64,000 nt of DNA. Source: Antedon bifida (Eukaryota > Echinodermata > Crinoidea > Comatulida > Antedonidae). Positions 45,449 to 58,199 of this stretch are shown piece by piece (the stretch's first letter is position 1; each line of letters opens with the position of its first letter). The stretch covers positions 9,550,501 to 9,614,500 of the forward strand of contig OY727094.1 of assembly GCA_963402885.1 (NCBI GenBank), read 5' to 3'. The notes beneath the pieces were generated by a model, which saw only the letters and a list, made by a program, of their open reading frames with translations, searched no databases and was not told where the DNA came from. Both the position numbers and the translations under genes were made by a program.

Positions 45449-45747
45449 CTGCAACCATCCATATGGCCTTGTTTATTCCCGAACCTAAAAATCATTATAT
45501 TAAGATGGTGCCCTTCCATATTGGACGGTCAATGGCTAGTAAAATATTAAAACTATATACAATACAAAGAGTAAAAATAGAAGATTAAAAATAAAAAATA
45601 AGCTGATAGGTTGTTAAGCGGCAGCGTTCCATACCCAATCACAATGGCACGACCGAGATGTGGAAACGGAACTCCTGGTGCTCGAAACTAGGGAATCACT
45701 TAAGCTAATACTTATATATATATATATATATGTATATATGAAAATCG

Positions 45748-45884
45748 AATAATGTTCAGCATATTGTAATTTCTGACATTCTGGCTACATGGAAACGAAC
45801 TATAGGACTACACATGTTATCTTCGAATTTAGCTAAACAAACATCGGGTTGTTATTTGGATGATCTCTTTTGACAATTGTTTTA
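45748..45884. repeat. Direct duplicate of 42239-42380
   Basis: Shares aataatgttcagcatattgt, gacattctggctacatggaa, acgaactata and ttggatgat in order with the earlier copy, about 3.5 kb away. The decayed LINE lies between the copies. A (ta)n tract (45712-45739) borders this copy. Confidence 0.65.
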
Positions 45885-46099
45885 GGTGGGTTTTGTCAAA
45901 AAACGTCGACTCTCTCACAGTTTATTTGTTTGTATGACACAATGAGAAATGCATTCAAGTCTAAGAAAAATATAAAAGCAGATCTGTTAATTGTGCGAAC
46001 CACAATCAACTCACCGCTTCCATTTCATACATCGACGTACAAGGCGCATAATTCAAATGTAAAGTTTAGTTGCAAGCTTAGATCTTATTCTTAGCTTTG

Positions 46100-47700
46100 T
46101 ACTTTGATATACAACTTTACGTTTTGAGGTCTACCTAAAAAAACTGTTATGCAAACCGCTCGAAACAAAACTATAAGATCTATGTGATTTATGAAAGATC
46201 ACAGAAGACTGCATGAAATGTGTTATCATCCCATGGGAAGTTTCTCCTCAATTCAACGGAATAGATCAGCAACACTTATTATATTCCGTAGGACTACATT
46301 AACATGTAAAAATGATTATAAATGGCAATAAATGTATTCTCCACATTCATTATTTCTTATATTTTGATTTGCGGTTATTGTCTGACAAAGAATTAATATA
46401 TTTCCAGACATAATAAAACTAATACATACAAAATATATGATTATGTTTCTATGTCATTTAATGTTAATAACCACAAGTCTACACTGAACTTAACCATATG
46501 GACAACTTTGAGGACGATGAGACAATACATGACTTCCTCCACAAATAACTTATTTGTTATTTCATTAATGTTTACAAACCTCATTACAGAAGTGTTTATT
46601 CTCAATCACGAATCAATTAGCTAAACAGGCATTTTGTTTAATCCTCAAAACATTTTAACTTGAGTGTTTAAACATAGGCAGTTACCCAAAGGTTGTACTG
46701 TTCTCATTCACGCATGAATTAGCGTAAACAAAATATTTGACTTTCGGATTTAATCTACAGAGAAACCAATTATCAAACCTTTTAGTTGTAGATTGGCTAG
46801 ACCAGTATCTTGGGTTTTACTTATTTTGGATAAAGTAGAGAAAAATTAACTATATTTTCTTTGAATTATAATCTCTTTTTTTTATTAGAACTTGATTTTA
46901 TGAAGAGGATGATAATAACAAAAATTGTGTGGCACCTGATTTTTTTTTTTATTATTATTTATTTATACTGGGTGACATCTTCATTCAAAGACTGGTCTCC
47001 CAGTTGTAAATGTGTATAATAAAATTGATATTATGTTAGTGTAGCTTGACTTTTAAAAAGGTCAGCATTATCATTGCATATGTTGAGCTTAAAAAAAGTT
47101 GTTTTAAACTCTATTCTCTTGCCAGAAATTAACAAAAAAAGACTTGATTTCTGAGTTTAGAGCAGAAACCGAAAAGGAAAATCAATACTAATAAAGTAAA
47201 CTATTAATTATTCAACGTTTGAAAGGGGCCGGAGCACTACACTAATTAATGAAAGTTTACAAAACAAAAGTAGGCCTATGAAGTTTACGATAAAGCAAAT
47301 GACAAGCTCCTAATGACCTAGTCTTAAACTTAAAATCATCAAACTAACAAGAACGTTGAAGTAAAAGAAATTCGCCTTGCTAGAGCTACGACAAATTTTG
47401 GTAGATTAAGTTCTGTCTGATTGCATTTATCACCAAATTCAATGTCCATTGAGTTATTAGCTAAGATTTCAAAATTGTCTTGAAATAAATATAGGTAAAT
47501 TATTGGCCTTTGATAACTAAAATTGTGGTTCAAATTTTGATATGCATATTATAGCTTTATTTGTTTAGATTTTAAACAAACAAAGATGTACGCTTATCGA
47601 AACATTCTAAAATTGATAGTGCCGACGAATTAGTGAGATAACGCAAATGTTTCATTTGAAGGGCTCCGCCTTGATTTCTAAAGCGTGGTCCAACCTCTTT
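46100..47700. other. Intergenic DNA upstream of the lectin gene
   Basis: No gene recognised. Variants of ctcaatcacgaatcaattag occur at about 46600 and 46704, the same word as near 42150. Confidence 0.45.
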
Positions 47701-47708
47701 TTGGAGCA

Positions 47709-47716
47709 TATATAAA
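47709..47716 (+). promoter_or_regulatory. TATA box of the C-type lectin gene
   Basis: TATATAAA lies 143 bp before the start codon at 47859, placing a likely transcription start near 47740. The implied 5' leader carries two copies of ccagaagctac. Confidence 0.55.
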
Positions 47717-47858
47717 TGATCATAAGAACAGGTTATAATCATTTATAGTTCTGAAGTTACTCCAGGCAACAGATACTTCTTCAAACTTCAAAAGGTACAG
47801 TGCTTTCTGATTCCAGAAGCTACATCAGACTCCAGAAGCTACTTAAGACGCTATCAAA

Positions 47859-50800
47859 ATGAATCGATCAATTGTGTTCGTAATGCTTTTCTGTGTTTGC
47901 ATTCTTCATACAGCGAGAGCTGGTAAGTGTTTAACCTACTTGTACTGTATGCGTAAGTGGTTGGGTGCGCGTGTCAAGTGTATTTTACCGTAAAGTTACT
48001 TCTGGCAAATTTTGCATATTACATGTTTAAATATTTTTTATGTCATAAATCTTCTCATAAAACTGAATATTAAACTGGACTCGATTAGAAATTAAGTGCA
48101 GTAACTGTTTACTAATTTTAAATTTTATAATTTAATAATTAGGTTGTATTCAATGTGATAATAAATTCAATTGCTTATAATGTCATGTCATCTTCCTTTT
48201 AATACTAGTAGGCCTACTACACTTCCAATTACAACATAGTACCTCACCTTTTTTTCACAATTTTATTTTTACTATTTTGTGAAGTGGATTATTAAAAATA
48301 AATGCCTACAAGTAAAATAGGTTGCTATATTCCTGTGATGTAAACTGTGATTTGACATAGCAATTTGTTTTGTTTTACTAATTATCAACAGTATATTTAT
48401 TTTCCCCCTCTTTATGTAGCGTTAATAACTACTTTTATTATTTAAATCAATACATATTTTTAGTTAGGCTAATGTTTATTGTTTGTATTGATACGTTTCA
48501 ATATGACTCTCCATTCTTCTTGACAAATTTAGAGTGACTTAAGCCATAGAGGATTTTTCCATGCTCAAACTAAAGATAACTTAATTGGTCACATTTGCGC
48601 TTTTAATCTGAACTAAAGTGGTTCTTTGACCAATTGTTCTGGTCGTCGCCTACCTTAATACAAACTGAAATTTAAGCTTTCATAGTATTGTAGTATCCAT
48701 TGAGAATTTTCAGATTTCAGAACGGGTTAGGCCTACAGTATTACGAAGAAGAAAACTTTAAAATATTGCGAAGGGCGTGGAATGTGTCTTGTGGCAGTGT
48801 CATTTGTGTAAATTACAAAGTTATTATTGTTTAATAACCTCCATGGTTATACAGTGTAGACCTATCTTTGAAAGCATCATACCAAACCTATAATAAACTA
48901 AACTAAATTAATCCTTCAAAGAAAGATGGTTACATGCACTATTATCATTTTAAATTCCAGAATTCAGCTTTATTTTCAAGAATGTAAAACGTTCGCAATG
49001 AGTGAAAAAATAAAAAATGTAATAGGCCTTTGTCAGTTATTTCGACTTCAAAGTAAAAAACTTTATTCATCCCTCACTGTAGGAACTGGTGCTAGTAATT
49101 TATGATATACATATATTAAAATACAATAAAAGATATAAAATACAATAGGTAAAAATGTTCGAACTTCAAAATTAGAATTAAAAAGTTGTGTGCCTGATGA
49201 CACATAGCAGGAGTAACGACTTGCGAGAGCAACCAGGACCAAGTCTGTTGCCACTTGCTTTTTCTCACCAATTATTGTTCACTCATACCACAACCAAATG
49301 GATGTTGTTATATGTGCATTGTGTTTTTCGTAGTTTGTTTTATGTTGTCAATTTAATGTAGGCCTATATATTATTTCTGTATGTTTTTATGCATTTATAT
49401 GTTGAAGAAATATACCCAAATATAAAAATACACATACACACACAAACAGTTGTTTTGGTGATTATTACAGAAGAAGGTGTTGAACAACAATTTGAAAAGA
49501 CAGGCATTGATGAGGAATACCAACTGACGGTCGACGAAATTATTGATGAAGAAAGTTTCGAAGACATATCAGTCGAAGCGGAAGCGGAAGGTAAATAAGC
49601 ATTTTTATTAAAATCAGTTAATGCAATGATGACCATGGGCTACATAATTATCAGAGATATTTACTATTAATTTGTTCTACATGTTCAATGTCATGATTGT
49701 TACCAAACAAACTGGAGTGGAGTTGAGGCTTGGTGGTTATGATGCTTGGCTACCACTCCAATGGTCCTGGGTTCAAGTCCCGTCATATATCAGGATTTTT
49801 TCTAAGGACAAATTTACAACTCCCCTCCCAAAGACTTCGTTTATGTAGAGCATCTTGTGTATATGTTTGTCTTGTGAACCTCCGAGGTTCCCTAATGATC
49901 AGCAATTGCTGGATGGATCACCCTCATTAAATATGGTGTAAAAAAACTTTCATTCCTAGTCTGTCTCAAATCATTATTTATATCACATTTTCGGGCAACT
50001 AACATGTTTGCAGTAAAACAAAAATGTTGGTAGTACTATGCAGTACAAACTCCTGTTTGTGTGAATTCATGCAGGACGAGGGTGGTATCAAAGTGGTTGC
50101 ACGTCAAACTAAGCAGATAACAATAAATAATAAGCCCATTGTTGTCTAAAAGCGAAAATTATCACATAGATTTGATTTGATTTCATCTTTATCCTTTCAT
50201 ATTCTTAATTTTTGTTTAATACTTTTATTCATATTATTATTTATTACAATCTTAGACAACTATTAAAAGAGATTTGAAATACGTGTCGGTTCTTTGAAAT
50301 TCCAATTTCAAATTTCTGTTACAGGGTATTAAAAGGAAGAGTTTTTAATAATGTAAATACAATAAAAGATATAAAAGACAATAGGTAAAAATGTTCGAAC
50401 TTTAAAATTAAAATTAAAAAGTTGTGTGCCTGATGACACATAGCAGGAGTAACGACTTGCGAGAGCAACCAGGACCAAGTCTGTTGCCACTTTGCTGAAA
50501 GGTGATGTATCGGTGGAACGGATGCCTCGCATATTTAAAACACCAACGAAACAAGTAAATTAAAGTAGACAGACTTCACCGACTGCTTTTTCTCACCAAT
50601 TATCACTCCCAATCTTCTTACAAAGCGATCAACCATGTTCTTGTGTATTTGAGTGGCATACCACAACCAAATGGATGTTTTTATATGTACATTGTGTTTT
50701 TCGTAGTTTGTTTAATGTTGTCAATTTTGTGTAGGCCTTTATATTATTTCTGTATGTTTTTATGCATTTATATGTTGAAGAAATATACCCAAATATAAAA

Positions 50801-53800
50801 ATACACATACACACACAAACAGTGGTTTTGGTGATTATTACAGAAGAAGGTGTTGAACAACAATTTGAAACGGCAGGCATTGATGAGGAAAACCAACTGA
50901 CGGTCGACGAAATTATTGATGAAGAAAGTTTCGAAGACAGATCAGTCGAAGCGGAAGGTAAATAAGAATTTTTATTAAAATCAGTTAATGCAATGATGAC
51001 CATGCGCTACATAATTATCAGAGATATTTACTATTAATTTGTTCTACATTTTCAATGTCATGATTGTTACCAAACAAACTGGAGTGGAGTTGAGGCTTGG
51101 TGGTTATGATGCTTGGCTACCACTCCAAGGGTCCTGGGTTCAAGTCCCGTCATATGTCAGGATTTTTTCTAAGGACAAAATTACAACTCCCCTCCCAAAG
51201 ACTTTGTTTATGTAGAGCATCTTGTGCATATGTTTGTCTTGTGAACCTTCGAGGTCCCCTAATGATCAGCAATTGCTGATTTAATGTAAATTAAATGGAT
51301 GGATCACCCTCATTAAATATGGTGTAAAATCAAATCATTATTTATATCAGCTTTTCGGGCAACTAACATGTTGTTGTGCAGTAAAACAAAAATGTTGGTA
51401 GTACTATGCAGTACAAACTCATGTTTGTGTGAATTCATGCAGGACGAGGGTTGTATCAAAGTGGTTGCACGTCAAACTAAGAAGATAACAATAAATAATA
51501 AAAAATATAAATAAAATAAAAAATAAATAATAAGCCCATTGTGGTCTAAAAGCGAAAATTATCACGTAGATTTAATTTCATCTTTATCCTTTCATATTCT
51601 TACTTTTTGTTTAATACTTTTATTCATACTGTATTATTATTTATTACAATCTTAGACAACTATTAAAAGAGGTTTGAAACGCGTGTCGGTTCTTTGAAAT
51701 TCCAATTTCAAATTTCTGTTACAGGGTATTAAAAGGAAGAGTTTTTAATAATGTTTAGTCTGTGAAGTGCGGTAGTTCTTTCGTAGACAATCGACCCGAT
51801 GAACTACCTCCTACGGTGTAGTGTGTCATTTTTGTAACAGGTCACTAAAACCCCCAGTATTTGAGAGCTTCGCAATTTCGCTAAAAGACACCCAAGTGTA
51901 ATTAATACATTTTTTATGATAGAATAACTATGTTCATGTGTTCAATTTATTTATTTTTTTAAAGTAATTTTTAATATGTGATTAAGTATGTAGGTAAGTA
52001 AGTAAGTAAGTAGTTTTTTTTTAGTTTTTCGAAAAATAGGCGTACACTCGATAAATTGTCACATTTAGAAATTTTCTATCGTATTATGATATCTGTATCA
52101 CTTACTTACATTTTAGTAATAGTTAGGCCTAAATATGTAAATTTTGTTCTGCCTGTATTTATTGATCATTTGAAAAAGATATACACTGTGTATTTACTCA
52201 TTATTATATTTCCTTAGTATAGGACTAATGTCGTCGCATTACCTTTATTCAGCCTGGTAAAGTCACACGACGACAAAGACGCCAAAAGTATCGATTGCAT
52301 TTAGTTAAAATGCATTATAGACTAAGATGTAGCTTGTTTACTCTTACACAAAGTGAAACTATAGAGACTCCATGGTGGAACTAAACAAGATTAAGTAATA
52401 ATATTAATAATAATAATAATGATAATAATAATATTATTACTATTTCAACTCACATTCTGTGGTATATTATTATTCGTATTGTAGACAGAATATTATATTT
52501 AAAGTTAACTTATTAATAATTGTTTTTATTTATTTATTTCAGAAATTGAACTGGAGACAAGACATAAAGGTATTATAAATCAGCAAAAAGAGAGTGAATT
52601 TTAACAATTGAAGCACCATGCAATCTATTTTTCTATTTTTTCTGGAGCATTATGTCATGTATTATGCATGTTTCAATTTCAATTAACTTTGTTCCTAGTA
52701 GATCCAAAAGTAGATCTATAACACAGAATGCACATAATTCATTAGTACAGTATTGGTTATCAATTAAAATTAATTTTGTAAAAAGAGGAAAAACTATAAT
52801 GTGATTATGTTAAAGTATAAGGAGTGTTCTTTTTTGAGAAAAAAATACTTTCAATATAAAATATACTTAAAAATATATCTTAAAATAATATAATAATAAT
52901 ATTTAATAATAATATAAAATAAATATAATAATACTTAAAATGTATAGAAAGTTTAAACAGATATGATTATTAGAAACGTACACACTTTTCAAAAGGAAAA
53001 GCGATAAACATTTTTAATTTGCAAAATGATATTTTTTCTTTATATTCTCATTTTTATTTCATTATTAATTGTTATAGGTTGCCCAGATCACTGGTTATCA
53101 TTCAAAAGAAAGTGTTACAAAGCCTTTGGTTCGAAAATGAGTTGGAGTGATGCTAGCAAATATTGCGAAGACAGAGATGCTCATCTTGTTGTGATAAAAG
53201 ATTCATCTGAAAATGGTTTTGTCCATAGCCATAAAAAAAACCAAAAAATGTGGATTGGTTTAAAGAGAAGTGGTGTAAGATTTGCCTGGGTCAGAAATGA
53301 AGGCTCAAACTATTCACGTAAGCAAAACATAGTTTTTGGTGTATCACTATCACCTATGTTATCACACATACTTCCATTATTTTGCAGCTAGTAATCAGCG
53401 CAGTTAAGTTTTTACCTTCACCAGGCACCCATTTGTACACCTGGGTAGAGAGAAGCAAAAGTTAGGAACGTATCTTGAATAAGGATACAAGCAATGCGTC
53501 TCACGATCATAGTTCAACGTCGAATCTTTTTAGTCCGCCTTTTATAACATAATAGTCCAGTAAAGATAAGTCAAATTTATGGTGAACATAGATTATAATT
53601 CCAAAAGAATTATGGACATTTTCAAAGCTATTTTGCTTCTTCTGTCTTAAAGCACAATCACTTTATAATGATGGCAAAGTAAAATATATTTAATAGATAT
53701 CCATCTGCATGCAAAGTTTCGATTTCATTTTCCTGACTTTTCTGTCAAGTAAGTTAAATACTGATTGTTGTAGACATTTAAATAATGTATCAAAAACCTC

Positions 53801-55765
53801 GATGTATTCACCATTTCACAATCATAATAAAGATTTGTAACAATATGCTTGTGTGGGTGACCTTAAAAGCAAAGCGCATGTACCGTTCACTGAATGGTAG
53901 TAGAAAATTACTTTACTCCCAATCCCGTTTGAATGCAGTTGATGTGATATGCAATATCTTTAACTGGTGGTTCCTCATCCTTGTTGGCTCATTATTGAAT
54001 GTCCTTTTTATGCTCATTGAATTTTTGAAACAGCATTCAAACGATCAACATTATAAGCCACAAAAAGCTGGTGGCTTTAATACCAAACAGATCAAATTCT
54101 GGCAATGAAATGATTGCAGATGCTCACTTGTTACCAAAAACTGCAGTAGGGGGTAGTTGTCCTAGTGGGTAGTTGTCATAGGGTAGTTGTCCTTGGGAGT
54201 AGTTGTCCTAGGGAGTAGTTTCATAAGGTGTAGTTGTCCGGGGGGCGGTAGTTGTCCTAGAGGAGTGATTGTCCGGGAAGTAGTTGTTCGGGTGGTAATT
54301 GTCCAGAGGTTAGTTGTCCTAAGATCCAAATTAGGGATGGGTCTGAGTTGTGGGATGGGCTTAAAGAGCCTGAACCACAGACAATGGCCTCATTGCAATA
54401 CAATATGTGTGTTCATCATTTCATTCATTTCATTCATAATGGTATATTTATTAAAATCATCTTCACAGAAAAACTGAATTGTGATTGTTTACATTATTAA
54501 AAGGTAGGCCTACTTAAAATATTTAAAATGTTTTAAAAAGATAGCATAAAATAACATCAAAAATTGAGAACCACACAATACATCATATAAAAACATTAAA
54601 ATAAACGAGCACAACATCAAAACTAGTAAAAATCTAAATGACTGGCCAAGTGAATTGAAAAAAAAATACCTAACATTTACCAATATGTACAAGAGATTGA
54701 AGTTCTAAAAGATAAAGTTGTAGGGAAACACAAAAGGGATGTGCTAGTATAATATGACTACAAGTACGTTGCCGAAATACTTGATATCAGTTGATGATCA
54801 TAAACTGTATAAGTGTTAAATATTCAGTAGAATTACTATTTTCATGAGATTATGTGAATGAAATTTATGCGGTTTTTACGTTTTCCCATATGGATGCCAA
54901 TTCATCTCAATTCAACTTTTTATCAGAAAAACTATCCATATAAAACAAATACTTACAAATAAATATAATATAAAGAAATAAAAATAATTATGTGGCAACT
55001 GTTATGGAGAGAGGATAAAAAATAATATCATTCTGTTGACATAATAGTGCCTCTCTTCAAAACTATGTTGCAATTTGTTATAGGTTCAACCATGATACTT
55101 AATTGTTATTGCTCTTGCTATTTTATACATGATATGTTTATTGTCAGTTTCTAGATACAATTTTACTATGATATACCAATAAAGATTAATATGACTTACT
55201 AAAATGAAAGGCAGCATTATCTGACAATCTTTTTCATACATAGCTGCCTCTCATCTCTAGTTCTGGTGGTAGAAAAAGTCTTTTGGGATAAGGAATATGA
55301 ACCGTAGGCCCAGTGTACACAGTTCATCATTCGAGACAAATAGGGGTTACTCCGGTGATCTGGTTCACAAAATAGCCCCTGCATCAGGGGGATTCCACCT
55401 ATCTGATAGGACAGTGATTAATTTACTAATGGTAATCCCTGACCACATATGCTAATTTGCTCATCTAATGAAAAAAAAGACACTTTTTGTTTCACATAAG
55501 GTTAGAACTCATCATGGTCATCGTCCAAACAAATCACGTTGCTGAGAAACCTTACAACCAATACTCTGTATAATGATAGTTACCGGTGCATGTTATATAC
55601 AATAAAAACTCCTTTACTTTTGCAGGTTGGCTCTTTGGTCAGCCAAACAATCTCGGAAGTAACGAAGATTGTGTCAGTATGACTAATTGGGGGAAATGGC
55701 TTGACCTAAGGTGTAGTAAAAGACAAAGCTTTATGTGTGAAAAACGTAAGTTTTGCAGCTTCTAA
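47859..55765 (+). CDS. Secreted C-type lectin-domain protein with acidic N-terminal region (six exons, about 234 aa)
   Basis: Exons 47859-47922 (signal peptide ending HTARA), 49471-49590, 50844-50957, 52543-52569, 53078-53317, 55626-55765. All internal junctions are phase 1 with GT-AG borders, and the sum is 705 nt including TAA. Exons 2 and 3 are tandem duplicates encoding an acidic stretch (EEGVEQQFE, TVDEIIDEESFED); exon 4 is a 27-nt microexon (EIELETRHK). Exons 5-6 encode the C-type lectin domain: CPDHWLSFKRKCYKAF, WSDASKYCEDRDAHLVVI, MWIGLKRS, then QPNNLGSNEDCVS, WLDLRC and SFMCEK. Six cysteines fit a long-form domain. The sugar motif is QPN rather than EPN or QPD, and WND is WLD, so calcium-dependent sugar binding is uncertain. 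The last exon could instead splice at GTAAGT (55746), but AATAAA at 55778 supports ending here. Confidence 0.8.
49115..50353 (+). repeat. Tandem duplication within the lectin gene, copy 1
   Basis: About 1.24 kb, repeated as 50354-51752. It includes acidic exon 2, a tRNA-derived SINE and a flank containing cctgatgacacatagcagga. It ends ggaagagtttttaataatg, exactly where copy 2 begins again. Confidence 0.85.
49712..49942 (+). mobile_element. tRNA-derived SINE (copy in lectin intron)
   Basis: Begins ggagttgaggcttggtggtt. An A-box-like TGGTGGTTATG is followed 33 bp later by the near-perfect B box GGTTCAAGTCC. The body runs to catcaccctcattaaat-like sequence. The second copy at 51080-51330 moved with the tandem duplication and has a 20-bp insertion. 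Confidence 0.75.
50354..51752 (+). repeat. Tandem duplication within the lectin gene, copy 2
   Basis: Repeats 49115-50353 with about 160 bp of additional internal sequence, including the segment after gttgccacttt near 50490. Its exon (50844-50957) is 6 bp shorter than its partner and loses one EA pair, leaving the frame and both splice sites intact. Confidence 0.85.
51080..51330 (+). mobile_element. tRNA-derived SINE, second copy
   Basis: Same A box and B box (GGTTCAAGTCC) as the copy at 49712. It contains an extra atttaatgtaaattaaatgg before the terminal ggatcaccctcattaaat. Confidence 0.75.
51986..52011. repeat. (TAAG)n microsatellite
   Basis: Short run of gtaagtaagtaagtaagtag in a lectin intron. 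An (aat)n tract follows at 52396-52440. Confidence 0.7.
53405..53520 (+). mobile_element. Degenerate SINE fragment
   Basis: Contains ccaggcacccatttgtacac, ctgggtagagagaagcaaaa and cttgaataaggatacaagca, the layout of a common marine-animal SINE body (caggtacccattt ... cctgggtggag ... cttgcccaaggacac). The tRNA-like head is not visible. Confidence 0.45.
54147..54325. repeat. Cluster of about 11 TAGTTGTCC iterons
   Basis: Imperfect repeats of gggtagttgtcctag at about 14-18 bp spacing, GC-richer than the surrounding intron. They resemble the iteron-like ends of small transposons and the clusters at 28325-28415 and 34410-34530. A frame over this region is a by-product of the repeats. Confidence 0.7.
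55255..55480. mobile_element. Possible decayed SINE in the last lectin intron
   Basis: The stretch aagtcttttgggataaggaa, tatgaaccgtaggcccagtg, tacacagttca loosely resembles the core of Nin-DC-type SINEs (tccttcggatgggatgtaaa..cc.ggtcccgtgtac). GC content is raised. This is a weak, pattern-level match. Confidence 0.3.
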
Positions 55766-56636
55766 AGAAGGCTTATTAATAAATGCAATTAGTATTATTG
55801 ATTAATCAATCAATAAATATTATAACTTTTTTATTATTGTATTTAAATAAATGCATATAACCTATAACTCGCCATAATGACGAATTAAATCCAGGTTTTA
55901 TCTTATTTCTTCCAGCATAGTAAAATGATGTAAAATTGAAGGAGAGAGGTGTAGAACTCCAAGCAACTTCCATTACATTACCAACATAATATTTTCTAGA
56001 TTGTAGTTACATTTCATATTGATTACTTACGATATTGCATTGTACATTGATTGTTAAAATTGTCCAATAATTATAAACAAAATAATAACGCATTAATAGA
56101 TCATTAATTCATTTCATTCGTTCCATAAGGAGCACAAGTAGTACACACTATTTGCCATGACCATAATACTAAAAGGCAACCAACATCAACAGTTTACGCA
56201 GAGAATTATCAAAACGTGAGCTGCTGTTGAGTTTATTGAATTTACCTGCAGTCATCCTACAGTGATTTAAATAAATGGTTTAAATCAAATTCATTAGCCT
56301 AAGCTAATCAAATTAATTAAAAAGTAACAGAACGGAAGTTCAAACACAAAAGGTTAATTCTTAAAACCTATCGTAAAACAATACATTGTATCAAACCTAT
56401 AATTATTCTAATATTATACTTTAATAAAGAATTTAAACAATATTTATTAATAAATATCAATAACAAAAAATATGTATTTCTTAAAATACAATTTTATGAA
56501 TATATTGTAATAATCTACAAACAAATATCATTATTAATTATATAATATTTCACTTTTAGTCAGTAGCCAATATTAGTATTAAATACTTAGCATGTTGAAT
56601 TTCTTGCTGATATTGATCTTTTATTATTCTGTTTTT

Positions 56637-56730
56637 AGTCGCGTGGACGCGACTCTATAGTTCACTATGTCGGTTGGTCTGTCGGTCTGTCGGTCGGTCC
56701 GGTATCACTATGCGTTTTAGCACACGACTT
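56637..56730. repeat. GTCGGTCGGT element with AGTCGCGTG end
   Basis: Starts agtcgcgtgg, contains ttcactatgtcggttggtct and tandem GGTC units, ends gcacacgact. Relative of 45373-45448. Confidence 0.6.
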
Positions 56731-57630
56731 ATGGCTGTTGGCCTTGTTTTTCTAATGAATGATTACTGTTGCGATTATGGCTATAGAGGGCTCTCTTCAC
56801 TACACTTTTAGTTATCCACACCTTGGCGGACATACTGTATGATTGTATGATTCTGTATTATTCTTGTTTTTTTCTAGTCTTTTTTTGTGCGTCACGTTTC
56901 TCTAAAACGTGTAAACATAACATTTTGTAACTTTGTCATATTGACATTTATGTGAAGTTGTGCGCCTCCTGTATTTTAAAAAACCTCAGACTTGCGCAAT
57001 GTGATTTACGTGCAATTTTATGAATTCCAATGACTGATCATAGATTAAAAACTCATTTTTTATTGATACTTGTTGAAAACGCACGTGTACGTTAAACTTT
57101 AAAATTCGTCCGCTTATATTTAATGCAAATTTATCAAAAATATGCCTATTTTTAACTATTTAGAAAGCACACTAAAGATTTAAAAAACTATTTAGAAAAC
57201 TGATGAGTTGTAGGCCGTACAAAGTAGGCCGTAAAAAGTAGCTTAGAAACAACATCTTCCTCCTCATAAAACGTAATACTTTTTAACACACAGACTGTAA
57301 AAATAATATAATGCAAAAATGAAGAGTTCCACGAAAAATAACATGACATTTGGTTAAAATCGGTAAAACGTTCTTTAACGATTATTTTGTATTTCGTGCT
57401 AGAAGGACGACTGATGGCGTCTATCATCGGATAGTGCCATTAAGTATTACTGTCAAAAAATAGTAGAATGTTATTTTTTTTTATTGATAATCAAATTTCA
57501 GAATTTTATTTTGCTGATAGTTATGGTCGCCTAATATGTTGTTAATGAATTTAAAATAAGATTTTAAGTTTTTCTAAAATAATTTTTCTACCAGCAAATA
57601 TCAGTTTCTTATAATATACTATTATATTAA

Positions 57631-58177
57631 AGATGTATTGTCCCTTGAAACACAAAAAAATGAAGGTCAAAATATTATAAATTTAAATTGGCCATATCAA
57701 AGTAATATTAAAGTTATTCACTTTAAGTCGAAAATTTTAGCCAAAAACAACAAGTTTACGTAATTAACAGGTAAATTAGTTTGATTACATTTCGTCTGGA
57801 AAATCGTCGCGAGCGAAAGTAAACAAGGATTTCAAACCATGAGTACGCATTATGCATATGCTAATTAGGATTGTTTACAACTTGTCACAGTTGAGAAGGT
57901 ATTTTCACACAGATTGTGAGGAAGTATTATGAAATATGCATACAGAGTAGCCAAACAAGTGCGTTTCATTATGGGATATGTTTTGATCGAAAACTTTGAC
58001 TGGAAGTCAAAGTTATTTTTTAAACAAAAAAACGGCTGTATTTCAGTTAAATGATTTTTTTTCCGAAAAATTTTTGGTGATAGTTAATAACTATTATGAT
58101 ACTTCAAAATGACCCACCTTTTTTCGAAATTTTTTATTTTTTATTTTTTTGGAATTAGTCAAAGGGACAATACATCT
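57631..58177. mobile_element. 547-bp MITE with TTAA target duplication
   Basis: Termini AGATGTATTGTCCCTTGAAA and, on the other strand, AGATGTATTGTCCCTTTGAC, each preceded by TTAA (57627-57630 and 58178-58181). TTAA duplication is used by piggyBac and Kolobok elements. No protein inside. Confidence 0.8.
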
Positions 58178-58199
58178 TTAATACTATTCTCATCATCAG

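Noticed and set aside
45712-45739. (TA)n run
   Set aside because: Simple repeat only, with no associated function seen.
49063-49254. Minus-strand frames with ATDLVLVALASRYSCYVSSG at 49063-49254 and 50329-50532
   Set aside because: They lie in the tandem-duplicated intron next to a SINE and resemble a repeat tail; no domain or start could be supported.
49364-49636. Minus-strand frames of 90 and 124 codons opposite the acidic lectin exons (also 50629-51003)
   Set aside because: They are antisense shadows of the duplicated acidic exons and cross the splice sites. The serine-rich translation is the complement of glutamate and aspartate codons.
53785-54108. A 107-codon frame in a lectin intron with AVDVICNIFNWWFLILVGSL
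   Set aside because: It faintly recalls the C-terminal part of piggyBac transposases (WW---L---L-N-F-L), but no catalytic motif or element ends were found, so no call is made.
54187-54477. A 96-codon valine/glycine-rich frame
   Set aside because: It is produced by the TAGTTGTCC iteron cluster; its repeats are DNA-level.
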